Shown piece by piece: positions 17,487-25,059 of a DNA stretch of 37,108 nt. Numbering within the stretch: position 1 is the first letter of the stretch; every line of letters starts with the position of its first letter. The translations under genes and the position numbers were made by a program. Source of the DNA: Gammaproteobacteria bacterium (GTDB taxonomy: Bacteria; Pseudomonadota; Gammaproteobacteria; Pseudomonadales; UBA7434); contig JAJRPK010000036.1 of the NCBI GenBank assembly GCA_024280785.1, positions 1 through 37,108 of the forward strand. The letters run 5' to 3'. A model generated the notes under the pieces. It did no database searches and was not told the origin of the DNA. It was given only the letters and a program-made list of their open reading frames with translations.

Positions 17487-17788
17487 ATGTTGAAGACATA
17501 CGGTTAAGAGTTTTAGTGTTGGGCGACCTCGGCGACCTCGGCCAGCTCAGATTTGACATATTTTCAAACTACCCTAACGGTTATGAGTTATTGCGCGCTT
17601 CAGATTTCGCTGTTGATATCTGCGAGTCGGAAGCATGCACTCGCATGTTGAACCAGTTAGCGCCGGACGTAGTGATAAACGCAGCGGCATGTACTAAGGT
17701 GGATCAAGCAGAGAAAGAGCGAGTCCGTGCATTCGCGGTGAACAGCGTTGCGCTTATTAGTTCAGGGTTTACAGGGTTGGACCGATGA
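17483..17788 (+). pseudogene. rmlD: Truncated dTDP-4-dehydrorhamnose reductase (rmlD remnant)
   Basis: The 101 residues match only the N-terminal third of RmlD: LVLGDLGDLGQLRF corresponds to the GXXGQLG NADPH loop and PDVVINAAACTKVDQAEKE followed by AFAVN to the conserved central block. Full RmlD has about 290 residues with a YxxxK catalytic pair, which is missing. The glycine loop is disturbed by an exact tandem 9-bp duplication, GGCGACCTC at 17522-17530 and 17531-17539; removing one copy restores a GDLGQL motif. The ATG overlaps the exporter stop and the TGA overlaps the rmlB ATG (17785-17788), so the stub still preserves translational coupling. It cannot be a working reductase. Confidence 0.85.
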
Positions 17789-18855
17789 AACGAATACTGG
17801 TTACCGGTGGAGCCGGATTCATAGGGTCGGCGCTTATTCGACATTTGATTGCCGCTACTGGAGCCAATGTTTTAAATATCGATAAATTAAATTATGCCGG
17901 TAACCTAAGTTCTTTGAAGAGCGTAGAGAGTAACGATCGCTATCAATTTATGAGGGCGGATATAGGCGATGAAAAAGTAATGACGTCGGCCATTGGAGGC
18001 TTTAAGCCAGATGTTATTATGAATTTGGCGGCGGAATCGCATGTTGATCGATCGATTGATGCGCCCGCTGAATTTATCGAAACAAATATTAATGGGACGT
18101 TTACTCTGTTACAAGTGGCTCTTAAATATTGGCAGGGGTTGGCGGCCTCAGAGCAAGCTGCTTTTCGTTTTCATCATATATCGACGGATGAAGTATACGG
18201 TAGCTTGGGCGACACCGGGCTGTTTTCGGAGACGATGGCCTATGATCCACGGTCTCCCTATTCTGCGTCCAAAGCGGCAAGCGATCATCTAGTGAAAGCG
18301 TGGTTTCATACCTACGGTTTCCCCGTTATTGTTACCAACTGCTCTAATAATTACGGGCCTTACCATTTTCCCGAGAAGCTAATCCCACTGGTGATACTGA
18401 ACGCTTTAGATGAAAAACCTTTGCCTATATACGGTAAGGGCGACAATATTCGCGATTGGCTCTACGTTGATGATCATGTAGAAGCTTTGGTCTTAGCCGT
18501 CAGCCGTGGACGGTGCGGTGAGACCTATAATATTGGTGGCAACAATGAGCGAACCAATCTGCAAGTTGTTGAAGCAATCTGCGCGACTTTAGATGAAGTT
18601 CGGCCTCGAACGTCAGCAGCACCCTATTCGGACCTTATCGAGTTTGTCGAAGACCGTCTGGGTCACGATAGGCGTTACGCCATTGATGCCAGTAAGATAA
18701 AAGACCAATTGGGTTGGCAGCCAAGGGATGGTTTTGATTCGGGTATCCGTAAAACGGTGCTCTGGTATCTTGATAATGTATGGTGGTGGGAACCCATTCG
18801 TAAAGCAAAGTACTCGGGGCAGCGCTTGGGCGTTAGTGCGACCAGTAAAATCTAG
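17785..18855 (+). CDS. rmlB: dTDP-glucose 4,6-dehydratase
   Basis: Extended-SDR enzyme that converts dTDP-glucose to dTDP-4-keto-6-deoxyglucose, the branch point for rhamnose and for 4-amino sugars such as Fuc4N. NAD loop GGAGFIG is at 8-14, NLAAESHVDRSI (80-91) is a family signature, STDEVYG (133-139) supplies the Thr-Asp-Glu catalytic trio, and YSASK gives Y159 and K163. The length of 356 is normal. The ATG overlaps the stop of the rmlD stub by four bases. It probably feeds both RmlC and the WecE-like aminotransferase. Confidence 0.95.
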   Translation: MKRILVTGGAGFIGSALIRHLIAATGANVLNIDKLNYAGNLSSLKSVESNDRYQFMRADIGDEKVMTSAIGGFKPDVIMNLAAESHVDRSIDAPAEFIETNINGTFTLLQVALKYWQGLAASEQAAFRFHHISTDEVYGSLGDTGLFSETMAYDPRSPYSASKAASDHLVKAWFHTYGFPVIVTNCSNNYGPYHFPEKLIPLVILNALDEKPLPIYGKGDNIRDWLYVDDHVEALVLAVSRGRCGETYNIGGNNERTNLQVVEAICATLDEVRPRTSAAPYSDLIEFVEDRLGHDRRYAIDASKIKDQLGWQPRDGFDSGIRKTVLWYLDNVWWWEPIRKAKYSGQRLGVSATSKI

Positions 18856-18953
18856 AACAGTAGTTGGGCTGCAGAACTTAAAATGAATACTCCTGGTTTG
18901 AAATAAATCGTTCTATAGATAAAAGACTATTCTAATTAAAATTTTGGGTAAAT

Positions 18954-19826
18954 ATGAAAGGAATAATATTAGCTGGTGGAAGCGGGACTCGCTTGTACCC
19001 ATTGACTAAAACTGTTAGTAAACAGATATTGCCAGTTTATGATAAGCCGATGATTTATTATCCCTTATCAGTACTAATGCTGGCAGGAATTAACGACATC
19101 TTGATAATTAGCACATCGCGAGATTTACCCGATTTCGAGAACCTATTAACGAATGGCTCGGATTTGGGTATAGATATTTCTTATGCTGTACAGCCCTCTC
19201 CCGACGGGTTGGCTCAGGCATTCATTATTGGTGAAGAGTTTATTGGCGAAGATTCAGTTTGTCTCGTGTTAGGCGATAATATTTTTTATGGCATGCACTT
19301 TTCAGAAATACTACGCCGTGCAGCGGAAAACGAAAGTGGTGCAACGGTCTTTGCTTACCCAGTGACAGATCCTGAACGGTATGGAGTGGTTGAGTTCGAT
19401 GATGCTGGCAATGCTCTGTCTATAGAAGAAAAACCTTCTCAGCCCCGCTCCCGTTATGCGATCCCAGGCCTTTATTTTTACGATAATCGTGTTGTAAAAA
19501 TTGCTAAGAAAGTTACGCCGTCAGCTCGCGGGGAGTTAGAAATAACGGATGTAAATCGCGCATATCTGGCATTGAACGACTTAAAAGTTGAGGTGCTTGA
19601 CAGGGGCTTCGCTTGGCTGGATACCGGCACCCATGAGTCTCTTTACGATGCGTCAGCTTTTGTTGAAACGATCCAAAAAAGAACGGGTTTAAAAATTTCT
19701 TGTATCGAAGAAATTGCCTGGCGTATGGGCTATATTGATAGTCAGCAGTTGCTACTTCTAGGCAAAGCTATGAATAAAAATGCTTATGGCCAGTATTTAA
19801 TGAACTTGGTCGACAATAAATGGTGA
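18954..19826 (+). CDS. rmlA: Glucose-1-phosphate thymidylyltransferase
   Basis: Makes dTDP-glucose from dTTP and glucose-1-phosphate, the first step of dTDP-deoxysugar synthesis. The N-terminal GGSGTRLYPLT (8-18) and KQILPVYDKPMIYYPLS are the nucleotide-binding signatures, LGDNIFYG carries the metal-binding aspartate, and IPGLYFYD and AWLDTGTHESL are conserved sugar-binding segments. The length of 290 is typical. A gap of 98 AT-rich bases separates it from rmlB, enough for a separate promoter, although no clear -35/-10 pair was found. Feedback inhibition by dTDP-rhamnose is usual in this family. Confidence 0.95.
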   Translation: MKGIILAGGSGTRLYPLTKTVSKQILPVYDKPMIYYPLSVLMLAGINDILIISTSRDLPDFENLLTNGSDLGIDISYAVQPSPDGLAQAFIIGEEFIGEDSVCLVLGDNIFYGMHFSEILRRAAENESGATVFAYPVTDPERYGVVEFDDAGNALSIEEKPSQPRSRYAIPGLYFYDNRVVKIAKKVTPSARGELEITDVNRAYLALNDLKVEVLDRGFAWLDTGTHESLYDASAFVETIQKRTGLKISCIEEIAWRMGYIDSQQLLLLGKAMNKNAYGQYLMNLVDNKW

Positions 19827-19921
19827 TGTCAAATTTTCAGTTTATATTGGCTAGCGAGCGGGGCAGTAATGGTCAGTTTAGTCGCGCGTCAGTAAACGAT
19901 AAATAGTAAACGGAGACCCGA

Positions 19922-20476
19922 GTGGAAGTTCGCAGCCTGGCAATACCCGATGTAAAGCTCATAACTCCGCAACGGTTTGGTGATGGTCGAGGATACTTTG
20001 AACAAACATATCACCGTGATGACTATGCTAGTGCCGGTATTGATGCAGAGTTTGTGCAGGACAATCACTCAAAATCGAGTTTGATGGTGTTACGTGGTTT
20101 GCACTACCAGTTGAAAAACTCGCAGGCAAAATTGGTGAATGTACTGTCGGGCAGCGTTTTCGATGTGGCTGTGGATTTGCGCCGGTCGTCGTCATTTTTT
20201 GGGCGCTGGGTGGGGGAAGAGTTATCGGCGGAAAATGGCCACCAGCTTTTTATTCCTCGTGGCTTCGCGCACGGCTTTCTCGTCTTAAGTGATGAAGTTA
20301 ATTTCTATTACAAGTGCGATAATTTCTATAGTCCGGGCGATGAGTATTGCTTGCGCTGGGATGACCCTTCAATTGCCATCGATTGGCCCATAGTCGGTAA
20401 GCCATTACTATCTACAAAAGACTTAAAGGGTGTAAATTTGGCTTCAATTCCGGTTGAACAGCTATTTATTGATTAG
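19922..20476 (+). CDS. rmlC: dTDP-4-dehydrorhamnose 3,5-epimerase
   Basis: Cupin-fold enzyme that epimerises dTDP-4-keto-6-deoxyglucose at C3 and C5. FGDGRGYFEQTY, the catalytic base H61 in RGLHYQ, IPRGFAHGFLVLSD and the catalytic tyrosine Y130 in FYYKCDNFYSPGDE are all present, and the length of 184 is normal. The start is GTG 19922 with GGAG about 8 bases before it (AAACGGAGACCCGA). The gene ends the dTDP-sugar run. Because rmlD beside it is broken, its product would need a reductase encoded elsewhere to become dTDP-L-rhamnose. Confidence 0.93.
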   Translation: MEVRSLAIPDVKLITPQRFGDGRGYFEQTYHRDDYASAGIDAEFVQDNHSKSSLMVLRGLHYQLKNSQAKLVNVLSGSVFDVAVDLRRSSSFFGRWVGEELSAENGHQLFIPRGFAHGFLVLSDEVNFYYKCDNFYSPGDEYCLRWDDPSIAIDWPIVGKPLLSTKDLKGVNLASIPVEQLFID

Positions 20477-20809
20477 CGCTCAATATTTGAGCAAAAACGA
20501 TCGCTGCGACAAGAATAGTACAAAAAACAACTCAAGCTTCTATCAGTAAACTGGATGACCAAGCCCTCCAATCTTAGCTTTAGTCATGCATACGTTTCCG
20601 AAAATTGACACTAAACTTTTTTTAACGTAGCTGTTACCGATTATCCGACAATATTTGATTAAAAAACAGTCACCTGCTCTAGACGTTTAGGGTGCTTTGT
20701 AAGAGAATGCGCGGTTCATTTTCATCGTCCGATTGCCGTTGTTCGTGCCCTCGCTATTTGGCTCATTTATGGTCAAGTCCGAGAGCTAGGAAGGCTTGCC
20801 GGCGCATCA
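20477..20809. other. Gene-free stretch between rmlC and the GT4 module
   Basis: No convincing reading frame. Immediately after rmlC is a 6-bp inverted repeat, GCTCAA/TTGAGC with a 3-base loop (20478-20492), but no T tract follows on the plus strand, so it is at best a weak terminator or transcript-end hairpin. The rest is AT-rich and probably holds the promoter of the GT4 gene. An AGGAAGG at about 20789-20795 is the only ribosome-site-like string and is rather far (14 bases) from the ATG at 20810. Confidence 0.5.
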
Positions 20810-22387
20810 ATGGTTGTTAAAACGTCAATGAGTCAGTTAGACAAAAAAAATTCGGGTTCAGATAGGGCAGCTCGATCTACTGAGGTCGCGAATGAAAGGC
20901 CTTCGGCAATCCTGCCCCCTTCTTCGGGGGATTTAGGCCACTATGTTAAAGCTGCTATCGATGCAAACCGTGGCCAAGATCTTAATCGCACGCAAGTTGC
21001 CGATGATAGTATCCAACTTAAGTTACAAGGTTCTTCAATCAATTTGTCGTCGGTAGAGTCGCAACAATTGGCCTCAGGGTCTTGTGCTGCCAGGCCGCTA
21101 AAAATTTGTATTACCGGATATCGTAGTGCTCCATTTGGTGGCGGGCAGGGAATTTACATAAAGTATTTGAGTAAGGCTTTAGTTGAAGCAGGTCATGACG
21201 TTGAAGTGATTTCTGGTCAGCCGTATCCCCACCTCGACCTTCGGGTAAAGCTGATTAAAATGCCGGGGCTGGACTTATTTAATAATGGCCTCGGTTCGCT
21301 ACGGTTACAGCACTTAAATTCTTTGACTAACATAATCGAATGGCTGAGTAAGTTGACCGGTGGTTTTGCCGAGCCTTATTGTTTTAGTCGACGTGTCTAC
21401 AATTATCTTTGTCAGCACGGCTCTCATTACGACATTATTCACGACAACCAGTGTTTAGGTTGGGGAATGCTCAAGTTGCAAGACAAAGGGTTTAAGCTGC
21501 TGACGACGATTCATCACCCTATTACCAGTGATTTACAAATTGCGCTCAATGCTTGCGATAAATGGTGGGAGAGGATACTCATTAGGCGCTGGCATTCGTT
21601 TTTAAAAATGCAAAAAACTGTCGCATCTAAACTCGATCACGTAGTAACAGTTTCTCAGCGGTCGCGTATTGACATTGCGAAAGCATTTGCTCTCGACGAA
21701 AAAAATATTCAGCTCGTCTACAACGGCATCGATACTGATGAATTCCGTTCGATGCCCCATGTCGCTCGCAAGCCATGGCAAATCATGGCAACAGCGTCGG
21801 CAGATCAACCATTGAAAGGGTTGAAGTATTTATTAATCGCGGTATCAAAATTAGTGGTTACTTACCCGCAACTCAGGTTGCTGTTAGTGAGCAAGCCTAA
21901 GCCGGATGGAGAAACGGAACAACTTATTAAGCGTCTTAAGTTGTCGAACTTTATTCATTTTGTTCATGGGATTAGCACTGAAGAACTCGTCAAATGTTAC
22001 GCAGAATCGAGCGTTGCGGTTGTTCCGTCAGTCTACGAAGGGTTTGGTTTGCCCGCTGGCGAAGCTATGGCCTGCGGCGTTCCCGTGGTTTCGACTAACG
22101 GCGGAGCATTGCCAGAAGTCGTGGGTGATGCCGGTATTATCGTCGGTATAAAAAACGCCGATGCGTTGGCCGGCGCGATTGAATCTTTGCTGAATGATGA
22201 GCTTGCGCGTCAACGTTATAGTGAGTTGGGCCGACAGAGAATCGAAGATAAATTTTCCTGGCGTATAGCGGCTGAGCAACTATCTCAGTTTTACTGCAAT
22301 ATTATTGATGACGAATCGACTGGGCTTGAAGATCAAAATTTTCCTGTCGAAAATTTTCAACTGGGGGTCGCAAGTGCAAACAGTTGA
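20810..22387 (+). CDS. GT4-family glycosyltransferase with long N-terminal extension
   Basis: Residues about 97-500 form a GT-B glycosyltransferase: KICITGYRSAPFGGGQGIYI (98-117) is the acceptor-side Gly-rich loop, HVVTVSQRSRIDI and LVYNGIDTDEF mark the domain boundary, and E410-GFGLPAG-E418 is the EX7E pair of GT4 enzymes. Residues 1 to about 96 are polar, Ser/Asn/Gln-rich and without recognisable similarity; they are probably disordered, or the true start lies downstream, although no ATG occurs between M7 and the catalytic domain. It is the first gene of a tightly packed set: the next gene starts inside its last codons. Substrate unknown; context suggests a lipid or prenyl acceptor. Confidence 0.8.
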   Translation: MVVKTSMSQLDKKNSGSDRAARSTEVANERPSAILPPSSGDLGHYVKAAIDANRGQDLNRTQVADDSIQLKLQGSSINLSSVESQQLASGSCAARPLKICITGYRSAPFGGGQGIYIKYLSKALVEAGHDVEVISGQPYPHLDLRVKLIKMPGLDLFNNGLGSLRLQHLNSLTNIIEWLSKLTGGFAEPYCFSRRVYNYLCQHGSHYDIIHDNQCLGWGMLKLQDKGFKLLTTIHHPITSDLQIALNACDKWWERILIRRWHSFLKMQKTVASKLDHVVTVSQRSRIDIAKAFALDEKNIQLVYNGIDTDEFRSMPHVARKPWQIMATASADQPLKGLKYLLIAVSKLVVTYPQLRLLLVSKPKPDGETEQLIKRLKLSNFIHFVHGISTEELVKCYAESSVAVVPSVYEGFGLPAGEAMACGVPVVSTNGGALPEVVGDAGIIVGIKNADALAGAIESLLNDELARQRYSELGRQRIEDKFSWRIAAEQLSQFYCNIIDDESTGLEDQNFPVENFQLGVASANS

Positions 22388-23108
22388 GTTTAAACATATA
22401 GCATTGCAAGCGGGAGATAAAGTCCTTGATTTGGGCTGTGGCGAAGGTCGGCATGTTATTTCGGCATATCTAGAAGGCGATGTTCAGGCCGTAGGTGTTG
22501 ATTTAGGATTTGAAGACTTAAAAATCACCGCCGAAAAATTTGCTGATTTTTCTGAACCTGATAACGACAAAAAAAGTTTTGGTTTGTCAGTCGCTAACGC
22601 TTTGAGTTTGCCGTTTGCCGATAATACATTTGAGGTGGTGATTTGTTCAGAAGTGTTAGAGCATATCCCGGATTATAGCTCGGCGCTAATTGAAATAGAG
22701 CGCGTACTGGTTCCCGGTGGAACTTTTGTCGCCAGTGTGCCGCGTGCATGGCCCGAGAAAATTTGCTGGGCATTTAGCAGCGCTTACCATCAGGTTGAAG
22801 GTGGCCATTTGCGCATCTTTAATGCGGCACAATTGCGTGGTGAAATCGAAGCACGAGGATTTAAGCATTACCGTCGTCATTGGGCGCACGCATTGCATGC
22901 GCCATTTTGGTGGTTGAAATGCTTGTTTTGGGAAAAACAGGAACAGTCTAAATTGATTGCTTGGTACCATAAGTTATTGGTTTGGGATCTTATGGAGCAT
23001 CCTTGGATAACTCGCGGGTTAGAGAAAATATTAAATCCGGTTATGGGTAAGAGTGTTGTGATGTACTTTCAAAAGCAGCAGCCCGCTACCGAAGGCTTAG
23101 TGGAATAA
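22374..23108 (+). CDS. Class I SAM-dependent methyltransferase of the GT4/toroid module
   Basis: Methyltransf_11-type enzyme. Motif I VLDLGCGEGRHV follows directly after the N-terminus, then AVGVDLGFEDL, NALSLPFADNTFEVV with CSEVLEHI, and ERVLVPGGTFVASVP. The frame is open back to ATG 22305, but GTG 22374 has a GGGGG ribosome site 7 bases upstream and leaves a normal-looking start QTVEFKHIAL, giving 244 residues that overlap the GT4 gene by 14 bases. The C-terminal half is rich in Trp and His (HYRRHWAHALHAPFWWLK), perhaps a hydrophobic substrate pocket. The next gene follows after 4 bases. Probable role: methylation of the product or acceptor of the neighbouring glycosyltransferase. Confidence 0.8.
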   Translation: MQTVEFKHIALQAGDKVLDLGCGEGRHVISAYLEGDVQAVGVDLGFEDLKITAEKFADFSEPDNDKKSFGLSVANALSLPFADNTFEVVICSEVLEHIPDYSSALIEIERVLVPGGTFVASVPRAWPEKICWAFSSAYHQVEGGHLRIFNAAQLRGEIEARGFKHYRRHWAHALHAPFWWLKCLFWEKQEQSKLIAWYHKLLVWDLMEHPWITRGLEKILNPVMGKSVVMYFQKQQPATEGLVE

Positions 23109-23112
23109 ATTT

Positions 23113-24189
23113 ATGAGTGGTTTGTATTTATCAAAGGGATTGTTTCCAGAATCTTTTTTTGCTCCGACGGCAGAGTATATTCGTTCGGCGCAACAAGGCA
23201 GTGGAGCAATACCCTGGTTTGAAGGGGGTTATTGTGACCCTTGGGACCACGTTGAAGCAGCGATGGGGCTAAGTATTTGTGGTGACTATGGCAATGCTGA
23301 GCGCGCGTACCAGTGGTTGTCAGATCGACAGTTGGACGACGGAAGTTGGTGGGCGGCCTATAAAGACGACAAGATAGAAAACTTTGAACGACGCGAAACC
23401 AACTTTATTGCGTACATCGCAACAGGCGTATGGCATCATTATTTGATAAGTCAAAACCGGCGCTTTCTTGAGAATATGTGGCCCACGGCCGAAAAAGCGA
23501 TTAAGTTTGTCGTTGCTCAGCAGCAAGATGAGGGGGATATTAACTGGGCGGTAGATGAGCAAGGGCAGCCAAAAAATGACGCTCTAATCACAGGTTGCTG
23601 CTCCATTTATAAAAGCTTAGAGTGCGCGCATAATATTTCTATTACCTTAAATTATTTACGGCCCGAGTGGTTGATGGCGCGCGAAAAACTGGGTGTGGCT
23701 TTACGAACTAAACCCCATCGTTTCGACCGGACTTGGGAGAGTAAGTCGCGATATTCAATGGACTGGTTTTATCCTGTTTTGACTGGCGTAATACCAAAGC
23801 CGCAAGCCTCGGCTTATTTACAGTCTCGATGGAGCGAATTTGTAGAAAAAGACATGGGTTGCCGTTGTGTATCTGATGAGCCGTGGGTAACAATTGCCGA
23901 GTCCTGTGAACTGACAATGGCATTGTTGGCGGCGGGCGATCATGCGCGAGCGGTAGAAGTTTATAGTTGGTTGCATCAGTGGCAGTTAAAAGACGGATCG
24001 TATTGGACTGGTTATCAATTTGCTCAAGATTTGCTCTGGCCAGATGAAAAGCCGACTTGGACAGCAGGGGCGATCTTGTTAGCGGCAGATGCATTAACTG
24101 AGCATACAGCGGCTTCTCGATTATTTACCTGTGTTGAATTGTTAGATAGTCGAGTTGAAGAGTCGATAGAGCGAGTGTCGCCGCGTTAG
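23113..24189 (+). CDS. Alpha/alpha-toroid protein, prenyltransferase/squalene-cyclase-like
   Basis: The 358 residues look like a terpenoid-cyclase/prenyltransferase alpha-alpha toroid. Two QW-like repeats are visible: WLSDRQLDDGSWWAAY (about 68-83) and WLHQWQLKDGSYWTGYQ (about 290-306). FEGGYCDPWDHVEAAMGL and CVSDEPWVTIAESCELTMAL are further His/Asp/Glu-containing helical segments. The DXDD protonation motif of squalene-hopene cyclases is not seen, nor are the usual protein-prenyltransferase zinc ligands recognisable, so the name describes fold, not activity. No signal peptide is present. It ends a three-gene unit with the GT4 and methyltransferase genes and may act on, or simply bind, an isoprenoid lipid; a glycan-processing toroid is the alternative. 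Confidence 0.6.
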   Translation: MSGLYLSKGLFPESFFAPTAEYIRSAQQGSGAIPWFEGGYCDPWDHVEAAMGLSICGDYGNAERAYQWLSDRQLDDGSWWAAYKDDKIENFERRETNFIAYIATGVWHHYLISQNRRFLENMWPTAEKAIKFVVAQQQDEGDINWAVDEQGQPKNDALITGCCSIYKSLECAHNISITLNYLRPEWLMAREKLGVALRTKPHRFDRTWESKSRYSMDWFYPVLTGVIPKPQASAYLQSRWSEFVEKDMGCRCVSDEPWVTIAESCELTMALLAAGDHARAVEVYSWLHQWQLKDGSYWTGYQFAQDLLWPDEKPTWTAGAILLAADALTEHTAASRLFTCVELLDSRVEESIERVSPR

Positions 24190-24196
24190 ATTTGCG

Positions 24197-24823
24197 TTAA
24201 ATTCTTATAAATCTGCCTAGCGTATTAACGGTAGGCAGCTCCTCAAACAAACCTGAAGATTTTGCAAGTTTCCAAATCGTATAAGGCGCTTGGCCGCCTT
24301 CATCGGGGTTAGGAAAGATGTCGTGAATGGCGAGAATGCCCCCTATGGCCACGTGTGCGGCCCAAGCGCGGTAGTCGGCCATGGCGGCCTCCATGCTGTG
24401 CCCGCCGTCAATAAAAACCAAACCTAACGGTGTAGACCAGCGTTGAGATGCCGTGGTGGAAGAAGCCACAATGGGAATGACTGTATCCTTTAGTTTGGCA
24501 CGACGCATGACTTTACGGAACTCTTTAAAAGTGTCGACCATTTCTACGTCGCTATCGTATAGGTCGCTATCGTGATATTCCTCGCCTAATTGATGCTCTT
24601 CGGAACCGCGATGATGATCAATCGCGTAGACGATATTGCCGGTTTGCTTGCAGGCGGTGCCTAAATAGACGGTGGACTTTCCGCAGTAGCTTCCTACTTC
24701 GAGGCAGGGACCTATATTGCTTGCCGACGTAGCGGCTTCAAATAAAGCGGCCCCTTCTTCGGGAGCGAGGAAACCTTTGACACTATCGATGTCGAGAGGG
24801 AGTGTGGGTAGTTTGGTGGACAT
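24197..24823 (-). CDS. TylF/CmcI-like (Methyltransf_24) class I SAM methyltransferase
   Basis: Compact methyltransferase of about 208 residues. Motif I is CLEVGSYCGKSTVYLG, VYAIDHHRGSEEH is the acidic strand, and LVFIDGGHSMEAAMADYRAW is the metal-associated motif of the Methyltransf_24 group, followed by GGILAIHDIFPNPDEGG. The frame extends to a TTG at 24856, but ATG 24823 (STKLPTLPLDID) gives a more usual N-terminus; neither has a strong ribosome site. It is convergent with the toroid-protein gene with only 7 bases between stops, and divergent from the acyl-CoA synthetase gene. The enzyme class uses a divalent metal and often methylates hydroxyls of sugars or small molecules. Confidence 0.75.
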   Translation of the reverse strand: MSTKLPTLPLDIDSVKGFLAPEEGAALFEAATSASNIGPCLEVGSYCGKSTVYLGTACKQTGNIVYAIDHHRGSEEHQLGEEYHDSDLYDSDVEMVDTFKEFRKVMRRAKLKDTVIPIVASSTTASQRWSTPLGLVFIDGGHSMEAAMADYRAWAAHVAIGGILAIHDIFPNPDEGGQAPYTIWKLAKSSGLFEELPTVNTLGRFIRI

Positions 24824-24880
24824 AATAAGGTGAGCACTCATTAACAGGGGGAACAAAACAGGCGCGCACCATAGCGATAA

Positions 24881-24903
24881 TTGACAGCGAAGGCAACTGT
24901 CAA
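24881..24903. promoter_or_regulatory. Inverted repeat TTGACAG-N9-CTGTCAA between divergent genes
   Basis: A perfect 7-bp inverted repeat with a 9-base spacer lies in the 236-base gap between the minus-strand methyltransferase and the plus-strand acyl-CoA synthetase. On the minus strand the right arm contains a consensus -35 TTGACA (24903-24898) with a poor -10 match 17 bases further. On the plus strand a TATACT occurs at 24961-24966 without a good -35. It could be an operator for a dimeric regulator overlapping the promoter of the methyltransferase gene. Confidence 0.4.
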
Positions 24904-25059
24904 AGCTGTCGATAGCAGATTGTATGAGGGTGGTTTAATGCAGCAACAAGCTGTGGGGAGTATACTAAAGCGAAAGTGACGAGTTCAATCGTCGTCTCTA
25001 TAAATAATCTTTATCCAGTGCTGTGCATACCCATGTTATAAATAATCAGAGAAAAACAT

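Noticed and set aside
20478..20492. Hairpin GCTCAA-TAT-TTGAGC after rmlC as a terminator
   Set aside because: The stem is short and AT-rich and is followed by A residues, not a T tract, so it was not called as a terminator.
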